The notes below the pieces were generated by a model. That model worked only from the letters and a program-made list of their open reading frames with translations, searched no databases and had not been told where the DNA came from. This document shows positions 19,640-30,281 of a stretch of DNA of 64,000 nt, piece after piece. The stretch is from Isoetes taiwanensis (lineage: Eukaryota > Streptophyta > Lycopodiopsida > Isoetales > Isoetaceae): NCBI GenBank assembly GCA_021234155.1, contig JAJEKV010000034.1, positions 11,808,697-11,872,696 of the forward strand, in the 5' to 3' direction. The position numbers and the translations under genes are program-made. Position 1 is the first letter of the stretch, and each line of letters opens with the position of its first letter.

Positions 19640-20270
19640 GTTTCGTATAGGCGCGGTTGTAATTATGATTCCATCACATCATATACGAATTATATCATAT
19701 ACGAATTAGCTATTATTACTTCTATTGAATTAATTACACCCTAGGTTATCATTAATTCTCTATAGAATTACCCACATGTCAGCTATACTTAAAACCTATG
19801 TTGTCATTAATTTTGTATAATTACCTAGACCTCAGCTATACTTACAACCAACTTTGGCCTATCTAAAATTACGACCTATACTTACCTCATTAGTACTACT
19901 AACATACACCCTATGTTATCATTAATTTTGCATAATTACCTACACCTAAGCTATACTTACAACCTATTTTTGGCTGCACTTACAATATATATTTGTCCAT
20001 TTAATGGTTTTTTTAGTATTTTTTAAAGTTCTCTTTAATCTATTCTCAAAATTACTTTGTCCTTTTTTTGAACTAATATTAAGACATTTAACTTTAGATA
20101 GGTGAAGCGTGTAGATCCTAAAAAGGGTAAAAATGTAATCCCCCTACATGTTTCAACATTGTTACCACATGTTCTTATCACATTGTTACCCCATTGTAAA
20201 CATTGTTCTTGTAGGTCAATGGTGTGGACCACCTTAGAAAGGGTGTTGAAATTTTGAGACTACTAAGCCA
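19640..20270. repeat. AT-rich region with a diverged ~55-115-bp spaced repeat
   Basis: The phrase 'attaattttgtataattacct' with 'cagctatacttacaacc' occurs in related form starting near 19745, 19800 and 19915. 'atcatatacgaatta' is duplicated near 19678 and 19694. No genes. Confidence 0.5.
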
Positions 20271-20272
20271 AT

Positions 20273-22450
20273 TATCCTCTCTGATGGGTTGGATTGGAAG
20301 AATAAGAAGGTGAAAGTGAAGCACCAATGCAATAAGGAGCTAGTAGGTGAAGGAACTATCATACTAGCTGATCCTATCAAAGGCATCAATGATGAAAGGT
20401 TAGGAGAGGATAAAGTGGGTGTGGCCATAACAAGTTTAGAAGAAAAATGGAAGGAAAAAGGGTCAAATCACCAGGATTGCACTGCTTGTATTAAACAATT
20501 GGAGGTTCCATGCATCATGCCATGGCCTATAGCCTTGCATTGAGTTTATAGGAGAATTCCTTTTACCAAAGCCGGAGGTTGTGGATGATCTTGATTTTCT
20601 TAATGCACCTCCAATAGCTGCCGGGGACCACATTTTGAGAGAAGAGGGCACACTTTCGGTGGTGAAACATTATCTTAGCAAGAGGTCCAAGTCAAGTAGT
20701 GATTGTTCACGTGAAGCTCGACTAAGGTAAGGGGAATGGAATGTTGTTGGGCTAATTGTGTTGAAGTTTGAAATTGAGGAATTGGTGGAAGCAAGAGCCA
20801 CCTTCCAAGAGTATAGTTGTGATGAGAGGAGGACTTACATGTACTCCATTCATGAGCTTACACTTCAAGATGAAAAATTTCCAAAGAAAAAAAATACCTT
20901 TGCTAGGGACATGGATATGTAAAGTTGCATGGATAAATATTCATGGCATTCCAATTTCATCTTGGCAAAATTGGCAAGCAAGTCATGCAAAGGGAGTAAA
21001 ATTGCATTACATGGAAATAATGGCATGTTGAGGCCAACTTCTAGGATCTGGCTGTTTAGGGAGGTTTTGAAAAATATGTTGAATTCAATCTTTGAGAATA
21101 TGTCATATAAAAGTAGGAAAGATCAACGAGGGAAAAATAGTTGTCGAGAAGAGTTGCCATCCCATTGTACCCGGAAAGAGCATATTGGAGGAAGTGAATG
21201 CTTTGCTTGAGAACTACAAGTACCTACAATATCTCAACCCAACCCGATGAGACTATGGAGCAAGCACTTCAAGCATGTCACTATAGACACTTGAACAACT
21301 TTGCAAAGTGCAACTTGTGTGCTAAGTTGAAAGAGATTACGGATAAGACCAAGCAACCAAGCCAAAGGGCTAAGATAAGGGAGCAAATGAAAGATCACAT
21401 GACAGACCAACTATCATATAGATCCACTTATTGGATGTGGAGAACATTATCATGTTTGGAACCCAATAACTATGTTTGTATTATACATGACAAGATGGAT
21501 CAATCGAAGACTTGTTTGCCACAGTATAGTTACATACCCAAGCAAATCAATAGAGCTTATCCTTTGCAAGTCTCTCGGCCGTGCAATAGTGCATGGCTGG
21601 TGCCAATTTATTATGGCCATTTTAGTTTGCAATTGTGGAGTGATGGTCCTGATTTTCATATTGGAAGTGTGATGAGGTGCTTGAGGAACTATGAGAGTGG
21701 TTATTCCGGTGACCTCCACAACCCTGGAGGTGGTAGCCAACCACTCTTCAGTGCATTGTTGGATAGAAAGCCTAATAATTTAGAAAAGTTTACTAAGGCA
21801 AGGTTTAGGAAGTCAGGTGCTTCTAAACATGTTGGAGCCTCAAGTTCACGTCCCCAACCTCGAGATCTACCACCAAGGTTCCTCCTCCAACTTGACAATT
21901 GTCTGGACAGAATAAAAACAGGTATATGTTCTCATTCCTATCTTATTTAACAGGTTTGTGGGTGTCTTTGAAAAAAGAGTGAATTTAGGGTTCTTAATGC
22001 ACAGACATACTCATGAGGATGTTGATGCATTTGGGAAGTATAGTCTTGTGATTGAAATCTCAAGCTGTGACCAATCTTCCTAGACTAATGGAAGTTCTTA
22101 GTGAATGCATTTCACCTTCTCCTATAGGGTTGATCATACAAGAGGTGCACGATTGGAAGAATTTTATCGAAGGTTATGCTCTTGATATGGAAGGTCAATC
22201 TAGACCTCTTCAGTACACTTTCTGGATCATGGGAAATAAGCCAATAATGCAATGGAAGATGAGACCTTCAGATGATAAATGGAGGCCAGATGAGGGAGTA
22301 CCTATATGGCACGAAGATGAAAATGGTAAACCTAAGATTCCAAGGGGTCAACCAAAAGCTCTTAAGCCTTTTGCAGAGGTGGATTCATTGCAAAGCATAT
22401 TGGGCGGCATTTACGAATCGTCAAGCATTGGACAAATAACCCGATGATAC
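20273..22450 (+). mobile_element. Decayed DUF7869-type transposon protein
   Basis: A plus-strand coding remnant spread over several frames. The block 21198-21950 has 'FAKCNLCAKLKEI' (C-x2-C), a linker 'REQMKDHMTDQLSYRS', 'CIIHDKMDQSKT' and 'PPRFLLQLDNC'. After a frame change near 21915 the text continues with 'FLMHRHTHEDVDAFGKYS'. Q-L-D-N-C followed by F-L-x(3)-H-T-H-E-D-V-D is the hallmark of the DUF7869 (RNase H-like) domain of eukaryotic transposon proteins. The block 22052-22447 ('VHDWKNFIEGYALDMEG', 'PIMQWKMRPSDDKW', 'GVPIWHEDENGKPKIPRGQP') resembles the C-terminal part of the same proteins. The N-terminal part (20273-21200) is badly broken. No termini were found. Function: presumed transposition, now lost. 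Confidence 0.65.
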
Positions 22451-23270
22451 CAACCTTGCATTGATAGATTATTGGACACGGTACATGGATTATTGGGACA
22501 AGTAGACACATCCTCGATGGTGAAAGATGGATGGCTACCTAAGACTAGGTGGAGAGACTTGATAACACACTGAGGAAGTTGATGATGTGGTTAGTAGTAT
22601 TACATGAAGTCGATGGCTCCTCCATTTCTTGAAAAATACTATGTTGGTCCTAGGAAAGGAAGGCCCTAAATATCTCGGGCTGGAGGATTATGATCCGAAG
22701 ATGACTTGCTTTGCCATCAATTTGCACTTATAGTACCCGGGCGCAAAAAGAGATATACCACTGTGTGGATGGGTTACACCATCTCGAAGTTTGCAAAGAA
22801 GTAGGTGACATAATGTGAACAAAGTTAGGTGTGGAGTGGTGGTGTCGATGCACCGGTTAAATGCCGTGGCGAGAGGAAGAAAGGTATAGAGGCTTTGTTG
22901 GACAAAGAGATGGAAGAAATCCTATTGAAGGGATGATTGGGTTGAGTTAGATACTATTTTGTTTTCATGGACCCCAAAGGTCATCCCGCATAAGGCTGCT
23001 AGGGTTACAATACACATGTGGAAGTGAGGAAGAAAGCTATGATATCTCTAGGGGTCACTTACGAGTAATTGGCAATATGTAACTTCGACATGCATATGTA
23101 AAATATTTTTAATTTTTAATGCAATCGTGTTGTCTTTGTTATAAAAAAGTCACATTCTCGATGCAAATTTACTAACTTAAAAAAAAGTTCTGCGGTGCCA
23201 AAATGGTCCAAAATCGACATAAATCCAATTTAAATGAATGATGGTTTAATGTGCTTAAGAGTTTAAAGTT
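22451..23270. other. Decaying flank between two coding remnants
   Basis: Only short, stop-filled frames. Some text on the plus strand ('ALIDYWTRYMDYW' near 22460-22500) continues the style of the DUF7869 protein, so the coding remnant may extend here. Confidence 0.3.
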
Positions 23271-23970
23271 ATGAAAGATGTTGAGGGGGAGAGAAGTTCA
23301 GAGAAGAGTGCAAGTGGGGAATCTCAAAGCTATGTAGGGGACTCCGAAACGGATGACGGCGAAATGGCAGATTCGTTGTTCTTGGATCCAGACGAGCAAA
23401 TAAAGAAGTTGCAGAAGGAGGCCCAAACGATGGAGCAGATGGCTCAGTTTTATCCACTGGGGATTAGCCACAAGTTGCTGCTGGATATAAGATGCTTGAA
23501 GGTTTGCACTGGTAAAGTGGTCCTCTTCAATTACAGGGAATTCAATGCAGCTCACATGCTGGAGATAACCTCATGGTGCATCATCCTGTTGTGGATCTGA
23601 TGCCAGTAGACGTGATTCCATTCAGCAGAGCTACAGGTGAGTTGTTTAGGTGGAACACGGAGGAAGACCTGAAGGGTAAAGATGTGAGGTTCTCGAGAAA
23701 GAACCCTCGTCCTCTGTATTTGCCTCTCAATGGCTTGCGCGACTCGGGAGTTGAGAAGGGCCCCAAGTCTTATGTTGGTGCCTTCCCTAGAAAGGACCCA
23801 TGTCCCTTATACTTGGGGACTTTCTCGACTCGAAAGTCGAGTCGAGAAAGCCCCTTTCTCGACTCGAAAGTCGAGTCGAGAAAGCCCCCATGTCCTCTTG
23901 TAATGGTGGACTTTCTCGACTCACGAGTCGAGAAAGGTGCCGAGTCCTCTGCCCTCAACGCTGTCTATTA
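23271..23970 (+). pseudogene. Unidentified acidic-start protein remnant ending in the hairpin array
   Basis: From ATG 23271 the frame begins acidic and Ser-rich ('MKDVEGERSSEKSASGESQS', 'DSETDDGEM'), followed by a helix 'DEQIKKLQKEAQTMEQMAQF' that could be a coiled coil, then 'FNYREFNAAH'. A one-base change near 23560 continues in another frame as 'VVDLMPVDVIPFSRATGELF' and 'NTEEDLKGKDVRF'. The frame then runs through three DNA hairpins, giving repeated 'DSKVESRK'. No family was recognised. It follows the DUF7869 remnant on the same strand and may belong to the same element. Confidence 0.4.
23820..23936. repeat. Array of three hairpins (CTTTCTCGACTCG stems)
   Basis: Hairpin 1 (23820-23850) and hairpin 2 (23854-23884) are identical: stem CTTTCTCGACTCG, loop AAAGT, stem CGAGTCGAGAAAG, repeated with a 34-bp period. 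Hairpin 3 (23911-23936) has the stem CTTTCTCGACTC around a 2-base loop AC. Weaker forms (ttctcgagaaagaa near 23690 and cgactcgggagttgagaagg near 23740) precede them. Perfect stems in tandem inside a decaying frame are unusual. Confidence 0.85.
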
Positions 23971-24107
23971 GATCTTTAAAATGAGTGTGCTGACTTAGTT
24001 CTATTTATTTATTGCAGCCCGTAATCTAATCGGATCATACAGCTCGGCAGCGGTGGAAGGCATTGGGTTGTCCAGGCACCTAAAAGAAACAAAGCTCCCT
24101 CGGACAA

Positions 24108-24806
24108 GTGGAAGACCTTGAAGTTGTCTTTGATATGTTCTTATGGAAAGCCCGCGAGGATGATAAAGCGGATGATGAAGATGAGAAGAAGAAGAAAACA
24201 ACAAGAAAAGGTAGGGGAATTCCCTCTTGGACTAGTATGACCTCATTATATGCAATGAAGCTATCACGAGAAAAATGGATAGAGATTTAGGCCCTCTGGA
24301 CAAAGATAAGCAAAAAGGCGGTAGACTTAAAGTTCTGGGACTTAGCGAACAAAGAAATGCTAGATCGTGAGCAAAATCTGGATCTACAAGCAATTTATGA
24401 AAAAGATCTGGGACTTAACGAACAAAGAAATGCTAGATCTGAGGCAAAATCTTGGATAGAACTATCTTGCTAAGGAAGACAAGGAGTTCAAAAGCGAAGA
24501 ATGCAAAGGATTACGGCGGCACGAAGAGACAGCGTGCATTGGAAGAGGGCATCCGCGAATTTTGCAATGTTGCCCTGCTTGAGCAAAGGTTTTGAATACT
24601 ATAAGGTGAATGGTCTAAACGATCTTGATGACATGAAGGAATTAAAGCGATTATACCAGCCCTACATGAATACCAAGCTGAGCGAGACATCAAACGCCCC
24701 TTCCCACGATTACGCTATAGCGCCACGGCGCAAGCTTGGATTGAGGTGGTGCTATTTAAAACAGACTAAGGAGCGTGTGCGGCGATCGCAGAGCATTGAG
24801 TCGTAG
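24108..24806 (+). pseudogene. Unidentified coding remnant with a 73-bp tandem duplication
   Basis: Short plus-strand frames: 24108-24290 with a Lys/Asp-rich stretch 'DDKADDEDEKKKKTTRKGRG', and 24501-24806 reading 'MKELKRLYQPYMNTKL' and 'IAPRRKLGLRWCYLKQTKE'. Between them 'ctgggactta[ga]cgaacaaagaaatgctagat' occurs at 24335 and 24408, a 73-bp tandem duplication that breaks the frame. No domain was recognised. The strand and position suggest it is part of the transposon remnant upstream. Confidence 0.3.
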
Positions 24807-24809
24807 GCG

Positions 24810-26533
24810 TGTGTCATAGCTGGATTTAATGGTGTTTGTAAGCGAAACAGAATGTTATAGATTTGCCATGTCTATAGATGGATCAAAGTGTGAAGTTAGG
24901 AGGCATCCGCCCCAGATAAACCACCCACCATGCGGGGTCCTTGATCAGTTAGACACCCTTAGATGTGAATTTTAGATGGGATGATCCATTGAACTGCATC
25001 CACAGCCTAGCTTATAACAACCTCCCTTCTACATACCTTTGGTGAATGCCTCATCTCACATACTTAAAAATGGGTGCTCAGCGCCAAAACATTGTATATC
25101 ATTAATGAAAGGTGGGGATCCAGAAGAAAAAGATATGTTTACTTAAGAGTCATGTTTGAAATAATAGTGGATCTAGGAAGACTAAGTGGTTCCTCTAAAG
25201 GAATCTAGAATGCAATATTAAAGGTTGGAATTATTTAAATGGTTCGTCTAAAAGAACCTAGGATGGTAATATTGAAGGCTGAAATTAATTAAATGGGTAA
25301 AAGCAAATAATTTGCATGTTAACCAGGTTATGTTTAGAATATGAGGAAGAGAACAATTGTAATTTGTCTTATACTTAGAAACAAAATTAACCAAATAATC
25401 CTTCAAGATGTTGGCCTATGCTATATCAAAGGATTTATTATGAGACGAAATAAAGACCTCAATCAAGAAAGTAATTTTAGCTTGCATCAAATCATGCAAT
25501 TGAACGTTTAAGACAAAAGAGTTATTTAAAGTGACATAGCTTAGTAAAACAACATTTAAAACAACTAAGGGTGCACAAAAGTTTCTTTGGCAATGGCAAT
25601 AAACCTAATTGCATATAATTATTCTCCAATATCAAGTTCTGTTGACAGAAGAGAGAAACATCAGTCATCAGCTACTCATTTGAGTCATCTTCAAGTCTCC
25701 TAGTTTTTCCCTAGCATGCTTCATCAGCAAAAAAGCATCACGAACCCCCTTGGATTCTAATTAAAAAAATTAATATGTAAGCAATGTTGAAATTTGTAGC
25801 CATGCATATTAAACCCTTATAGTCTTGAATCCAATAAAGCATCAAATAAAGGAAGCCAGTATGCATTATGATGAAAAGGGAAGAAACTTGCAAGAAAGAT
25901 GTAATGACATTGTGCCAACCTTATGCTAAGCCTAGTAATTAAGTGAACATTCGGAGAAGGCACGTACTTACTTTATCCAACATACTATACAGACATTAAT
26001 AAAGGAAATGGATCAATAAAGATGGAGGTTTTGAACACAACAATTTGATCTAGCATTTTCTTCTATGACAAAAGCTTAGCAATGCTAAGATGAATAATGT
26101 TTTTTGCCTTAGACACGAATGTATATGCAAATGGATGCACATATGACTTACACTACAAACAGATTTGTTTTAACCACCTTCAGATCTTAATTAGCAAAAG
26201 CATAAGCTTTCAAAGTAGGGCTCACAATTTACATCTTATTAAAAGGAGTGGATTCCAATAGAGTCCTTTATCTCTTACTTTGTGCATTCCTTCACATCGT
26301 GCTCCCATTAGTGATTTTTTATTTCTTTACCCAAGTGGAAAAGAGTTTGTTTGGTGTTCATCTGCATGATGTTCACACAACATTCCCCTTTTTCGGCCTG
26401 CATTTTGAATTTCCAAACGTCGTTGCATCATTTTGTATTTGTACATGTTGTAATGGTTCCTATTTTCAATTGTCTTGCATTCTTATATGGTTTTGTTCTT
26501 GTTTCAGAGTGCACTCCATTTTTCATGGATTCC
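24810..26533. other. AT-rich gene-free segment
   Basis: No coding sequence, long repeat or RNA gene was recognised. The plus-strand open frame at 26248-26703 is rich in Phe/Leu/Cys but overlaps the better-supported minus-strand remnant and has no domain. Confidence 0.3.
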
Positions 26534-27115
26534 TCATCTTAGCATTGATCCCATCCCTGCTGACTCTATTGCATAGTCTACCTGCTTTCTCAATTGCCTC
26601 CTCTCCGCCTCGTCTTTTTGGCAGTCTTTCTGTTCCTCCCCCGCTACGTTGGAATCAATTTGGCTATCACGGAACCGTGAAAAATCTAAATAGCCACCAG
26701 TAAAATACCCAAGAACTGCACACGAAGATAAGTTCTCAGCACACTTAATATGAGCTTGATGGTCCACCTCAACCACAGGAATACCAGAAGCTTGAACCAC
26801 ATTCTGACAATCAGACTGATAAAATATGTCATCTGGAGGCAATTGTTGTTGAAGTTGAATCTGTCGGGCTTTTAATGTGTCCAAGATTGCCGACAACTCA
26901 TCCTTACTTCCTTGGACAATACACGTAAAGGCGGTGCTACCCTTGCCTTTCTAGATGCACTAGATATATCCTTACAAAGCCAATCGCTAAATCTTTGGTA
27001 TGAAACTTTTGTAATCGAATCGGATGATTTCCAAGCACTATGATTTGCACGAAATTGAGGAACTACATTAGGGCTTGGAATCTCTACATGTACGGTGGAT
27101 GCAAATTCCCACTAA
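26534..27115 (-). pseudogene. Unidentified coding remnant, one frameshift
   Basis: Read on the minus strand, about 27112-26920 gives 'VVPQFRANHSAWKSSDSITK', 'VSYQRFSDWLCKDISSASRK' and 'ARVAPPLRVLSKE' without a stop. A single-base change near 26912 passes into the frame 26896-26534: 'DELSAILDTLKARQIQLQQQ', 'SDCQNVVQASGIPVVEVDHQ', 'AVLGYFTGGYLDFSRFRDSQ'. Together about 190 residues of ordinary protein composition. I do not recognise the family. The continuity across one indel suggests a real gene or transposon protein that died recently, possibly with introns on either side. Confidence 0.4.
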
Positions 27116-27240
27116 CTTCCTTCCTTACTCATAGCGCCTTGCAAGGGAGGAAAATCCCTTTCTTCAAGAACTCTTTGGGTAGCCGGCATCGAAGGCAAAG
27201 AACTTTCAAGCTGAATTATTTACCTCTTTTTGTGCGACAA

Positions 27241-27279
27241 GCGGGGTCCGCGTATCACCAAATTGGTGATAGACTCCGC
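27241..27279. repeat. Short hairpin next to a foldback element
   Basis: GCGGGGTC and TATCACCAA are mirrored by TTGGTGATA and GACTCCGC, giving an interrupted stem of about 17 bp. It lies about 12 bp outside the left end of the foldback element at 27292. Confidence 0.6.
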
Positions 27280-27291
27280 GCCGTTTTGTTC

Positions 27292-27811
27292 ATTAGAGGT
27301 AATTTGAGATCTCATTTTGTCCCATTAAGGGATGCTTAAAAACCACATCAGCTTTTAAAGCCCAATAAAGAGAAGAGCTCCGGTGTATTTTATTCCATGG
27401 CGGCGGATAATTAAAAATTCTAACTAACTTTTGCGATTGTCGTTTTTCTACTATAACTTTTGATCAAAACTTCGATTGAACACTATTTGCGGCAATGGAT
27501 TAATCTCCTCAAGATCTTTCTAATGAAACCCATTGTTATATCTTTTGGGATGTAAATATATAAGAAAAAGAGCAAAAACCATATTTTTAAAGGTTTACAA
27601 TATGGCTTGTTTGAAATACATCATAACCATATATCACTTGAAAGATCTTTTCATTTCTAATGCAACTCTTTTTCATGAGTAGATCAAAAGTTATAGGGAA
27701 AAAGGGTCACAATGAAGTTGTTATCTTTGCATTAATTGGGTTTGATGTAGAGTACTCATTCTATTGGAGGATTCTTATGGGGACAAAAGGAGATCTCAAA
27801 TTACCTCTAAT
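27292..27811. mobile_element. Second member of the ATTAG-ended foldback family (~520 bp)
   Basis: The left end ATTAGAGGTAATTTGAGATC is mirrored at the right end (GATCTCAAATTACCTCTAAT). Inner blocks also pair: 'ctataacttttgatc' (27451-27465) with 'gatcaaaagttatag' (27682-27696). The centre contains 'aaaaaccatattttt', the same phrase as the centre of the element at 5764-6301, and the length is similar (520 against 538 bp). No clear target duplication is visible. No coding capacity. Confidence 0.75.
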
Positions 27812-28035
27812 GGCTGCCTTGGATGCTAGAACCATATCTGTCTTCCCCATCTCTACTATAAGTGGCCAAAATCAAACAGACCCAAATCCGGCCCCTAACC
27901 TTATAGCAAACCCTAACAAAACTGATGTTGATGGTGGAGAGCTCTCGGAATAAGCTTTCCAAAGAACCAAAGATCATCGAAAACGGAGTTCAGATGCTCA
28001 AGTTACAAGGAAAAACGCCGGCAGCCCTAAGCGCC

Positions 28036-28053
28036 ATGGTGATTTGAGAAGTT
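28036..28053 (+). repeat. 18-bp sequence inverted at 29544-29561
   Basis: ATGGTGATTTGAGAAGTT here is the exact reverse complement of AACTTCTCAAATCACCAT at 29544-29561, immediately after the poly(A) tract of the LINE-like remnant. The pair brackets about 1.5 kb. Confidence 0.8.
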
Positions 28054-28442
28054 GTGAAAGTGTGGAATGTAATGTTGATGTAAATAAGGACTCATGATCA
28101 TCACAAAAGCAGGACGACTTACAAGTGTGTAATTGTCATCTTCGATAACTTGTAACTGGCAACATGCATATAATCGTGCCTCTCATGGCAATTGCAGTTG
28201 CTTCCACCTACCTCTTTCAATCTGTAGCTTGTGGAACTCTGTATATTGATGCAATAGCTATAAGCTTTTTTCTGGACAAAGAAGCGCAAATAGGCTTGTG
28301 GTACTTTTGCCAAAGATAAGATAAGTGGGGTTTATATGTGCATGATAATGACCAGTTTTAACTTATGCTAAGACAAGTGCATTCCATAACTTCTGAAAAA
28401 AATGATTATTTAGATAGTGTTGCAAAAGCTTAGGATCGGAAC

Positions 28443-29545
28443 TTGCAAGCATCATGCATTATTCATGTTCCATATCTGATGCGGGACCGCGACCAAGGGC
28501 GCCTTCAACTTCCTCCTTTCCGGTCCATCAAGTTGTTGGCAAAAACTTTGTTCTCATTATGTTTGAAAGTAGTGATCACGATGGACTCTTTGGTATCAAG
28601 AGGGATTGATCCACTTGGTGGGGAATATATAATGTACCAGTATTACTCTCCTGGCTTTACCCCAGATGCAGTTCGTGCATTAAAGATGCCTTGCTGATTC
28701 TCGTTACCTAATCTTCCTCCTGATCTAATGGCTCATCAATTTCTAGTTGCAATTGCAACGGGACTTGGGGTTCATATCTCACACTCCATTATGAATGGTC
28801 CAGGATTTGTGTTTCTATGCACGTGGACTCGCCTTTACCAGTTGTGTAGTTGTGAAGAGTGGGCCTTGGTATAAGAAGTTGGATCTTAAGCTTACGAATG
28901 GTCGAGAATTAGACCCGTTTGTTTCACGACAAGGAGGCTTTTGCTAGCTTTAGTTAGTATTTTCGTGCATCTCGATCTTTCAACATTCTTCTCGGGTTCA
29001 AGCTCCTATTGTTATTTCTTCATCTATTCATGATCAATCTTTGCCAGTTGTCTTGCATTCCTCGGATATGGAAGATGCTCTACACACAGTTCTAATGGTG
29101 TCGTCCTTAGCACCGTCGGCTGCAGCTATAGTTCCCACCACTCTCCCCGTTGTGGCTTCTGCTTCTCATGCTTCTGAGGTTGTTATGGCTGATGGTCCTA
29201 ATCTTCAGTGCGCTAAAGAGTCATGGCAACATATCAATTGGAAGAAGCGGCCGAGGAAGAAGTCGATTATATCAATTCCGCGAGGCTATCACCCTCGTTC
29301 TATTCAGTGGCATGATAATTTGATGTCTGTTGATGATCATCTCGATGTTGCAGACAATGTTGATTGTGATGAGGCCATTAAACGCCTCAAGGTGGCACAA
29401 GGAGCATGATTATATACTGTGTATGGGTGGTTTTGCTTAGTGGACCATCTCGTCCTCTAGGTTTTGAGTCCCATGTCACAGGTCCCTTGTATGTATCTTG
29501 ATATTTCTTGATAATAGATTGTCGTCCTTCAAAAAAAAAAAAAAA
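28443..29545 (+). mobile_element. Poly(A)-ended retro-remnant, possibly LINE ORF1 (DUF4283-like)
   Basis: Plus-strand coding text over several frames ends in a stop at about 29407. A ~120-bp 3' region follows and then a run of 15 A (29531-29545). The text 'ISLPNLPPDLMAHQFLVAIA' (near 28690-28760, across a stop) and 'SMHVDSPLPVV' resemble the gag-like DUF4283 region of plant LINE ORF1 proteins. The final frame 29041-29409 contains a basic stretch 'WKKRPRKKSIISIPRG'. No reverse transcriptase is present, so it is a truncated LINE or a retro-copied transcript. The family assignment is tentative. Confidence 0.45.
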
Positions 29546-29768
29546 CTTCTCAAATCACCATTTGTGCACGATTAGATATGTGTTTTCAATTGTTGAGCCA
29601 TCAACAATCAATGTGATCTTTGGTCTCCATGGACGATAAAAACTCTATTCTATTCTATTATATTCTAACTTATTAATAAGCGACTATCGATTACGATCAT
29701 TAACAAAAGTTTTCCCTTGAAAACTTTTCGAGGAAAGGTTCGTTTAGTCCTAGTAGTAATGGTTGTAC

Positions 29769-30114
29769 TAGCCCGTAGTATGGGTTCTATGGCCTTGTGC
29801 ATGGGTGTTAATAAATCTATTCTATTTTGTTCTATTCTATAAAAATATTGCCAAACACCCAAGCCTAATAAGATATGATCTACTTTTCATACAACAGATT
29901 AAGGGTGCATCTCGGTTCTCTTTGAAGTTTTTTTTAACTTTCTTTTTTGTTACAAAAATAATAAATAAGAAATAACAATTGAACACAAAAGCATGCACAT
30001 GACAGAAAAACCGATCTCGCAAATTTGGAGAAGTTAAGTGCAAAGTGAACATTTCGAAGCCCAAAACGCCCTGCATAACCAATGTCGACATGTTTCTTTA
30101 TGAATCGGGACCAA
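29769..30114. repeat. Dispersed ~345-bp repeat, copy 1
   Basis: Runs from 'tagcccgtagtatgggttcta' to 'tgaatcgggaccaa' and matches copy 2 at 32156-32502 at close to 90% by eye, including 'gccaaacacccaagcctaat' and 'gaacacaaaagcatgcacat'. It is immediately followed by a GC-rich hairpin. Same orientation as copy 2, 2387 bp apart. It could be a pair of solo repeats or LTR-like ends, but no TG...CA termini or primer-binding site were found. Confidence 0.7.
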
Positions 30115-30281
30115 CGGGGGGTTGCCCGGAGTAACCCCCCGTGTGAACCCAAACCAAAGGGGGTTTAAGGGGGATTTTAATTTAAATGTGTCAAATGCAA
30201 TGGTTTGTGTTAATAATGTTCATGGTAGTTGTGTGTTAATGGTTTGTGTTAACTAAAAAATTTTTTGGCCCCTTCGGGGCC
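30115..30281. repeat. Two GC-rich hairpins at the edge of repeat copy 1
   Basis: GGGGGGTT...AACCCCCC (about 30115-30140) forms a stem with a 9-10-base loop. GGCCCCTTCGGGGCC at 30267-30281 is a perfect 6-bp stem with a TTC loop, preceded by A/T runs. Between them 'aatggtttgtgttaa' is duplicated (near 30199 and 30238). They may mark the terminus of an inserted element. Confidence 0.5.

Noticed and set aside
23820-23936. Regular repeat-spacer appearance like a CRISPR array
   Set aside because: Only three units, spacers of 3 and 26 bp, a plant context and no cas genes. Best seen as tandem hairpins.
26248-26703. 151-codon plus-strand frame rich in Phe/Leu, like a membrane protein
   Set aside because: It overlaps the antisense of a more protein-like minus-strand remnant and shows no domain. 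The hydrophobicity follows from T-rich sequence.
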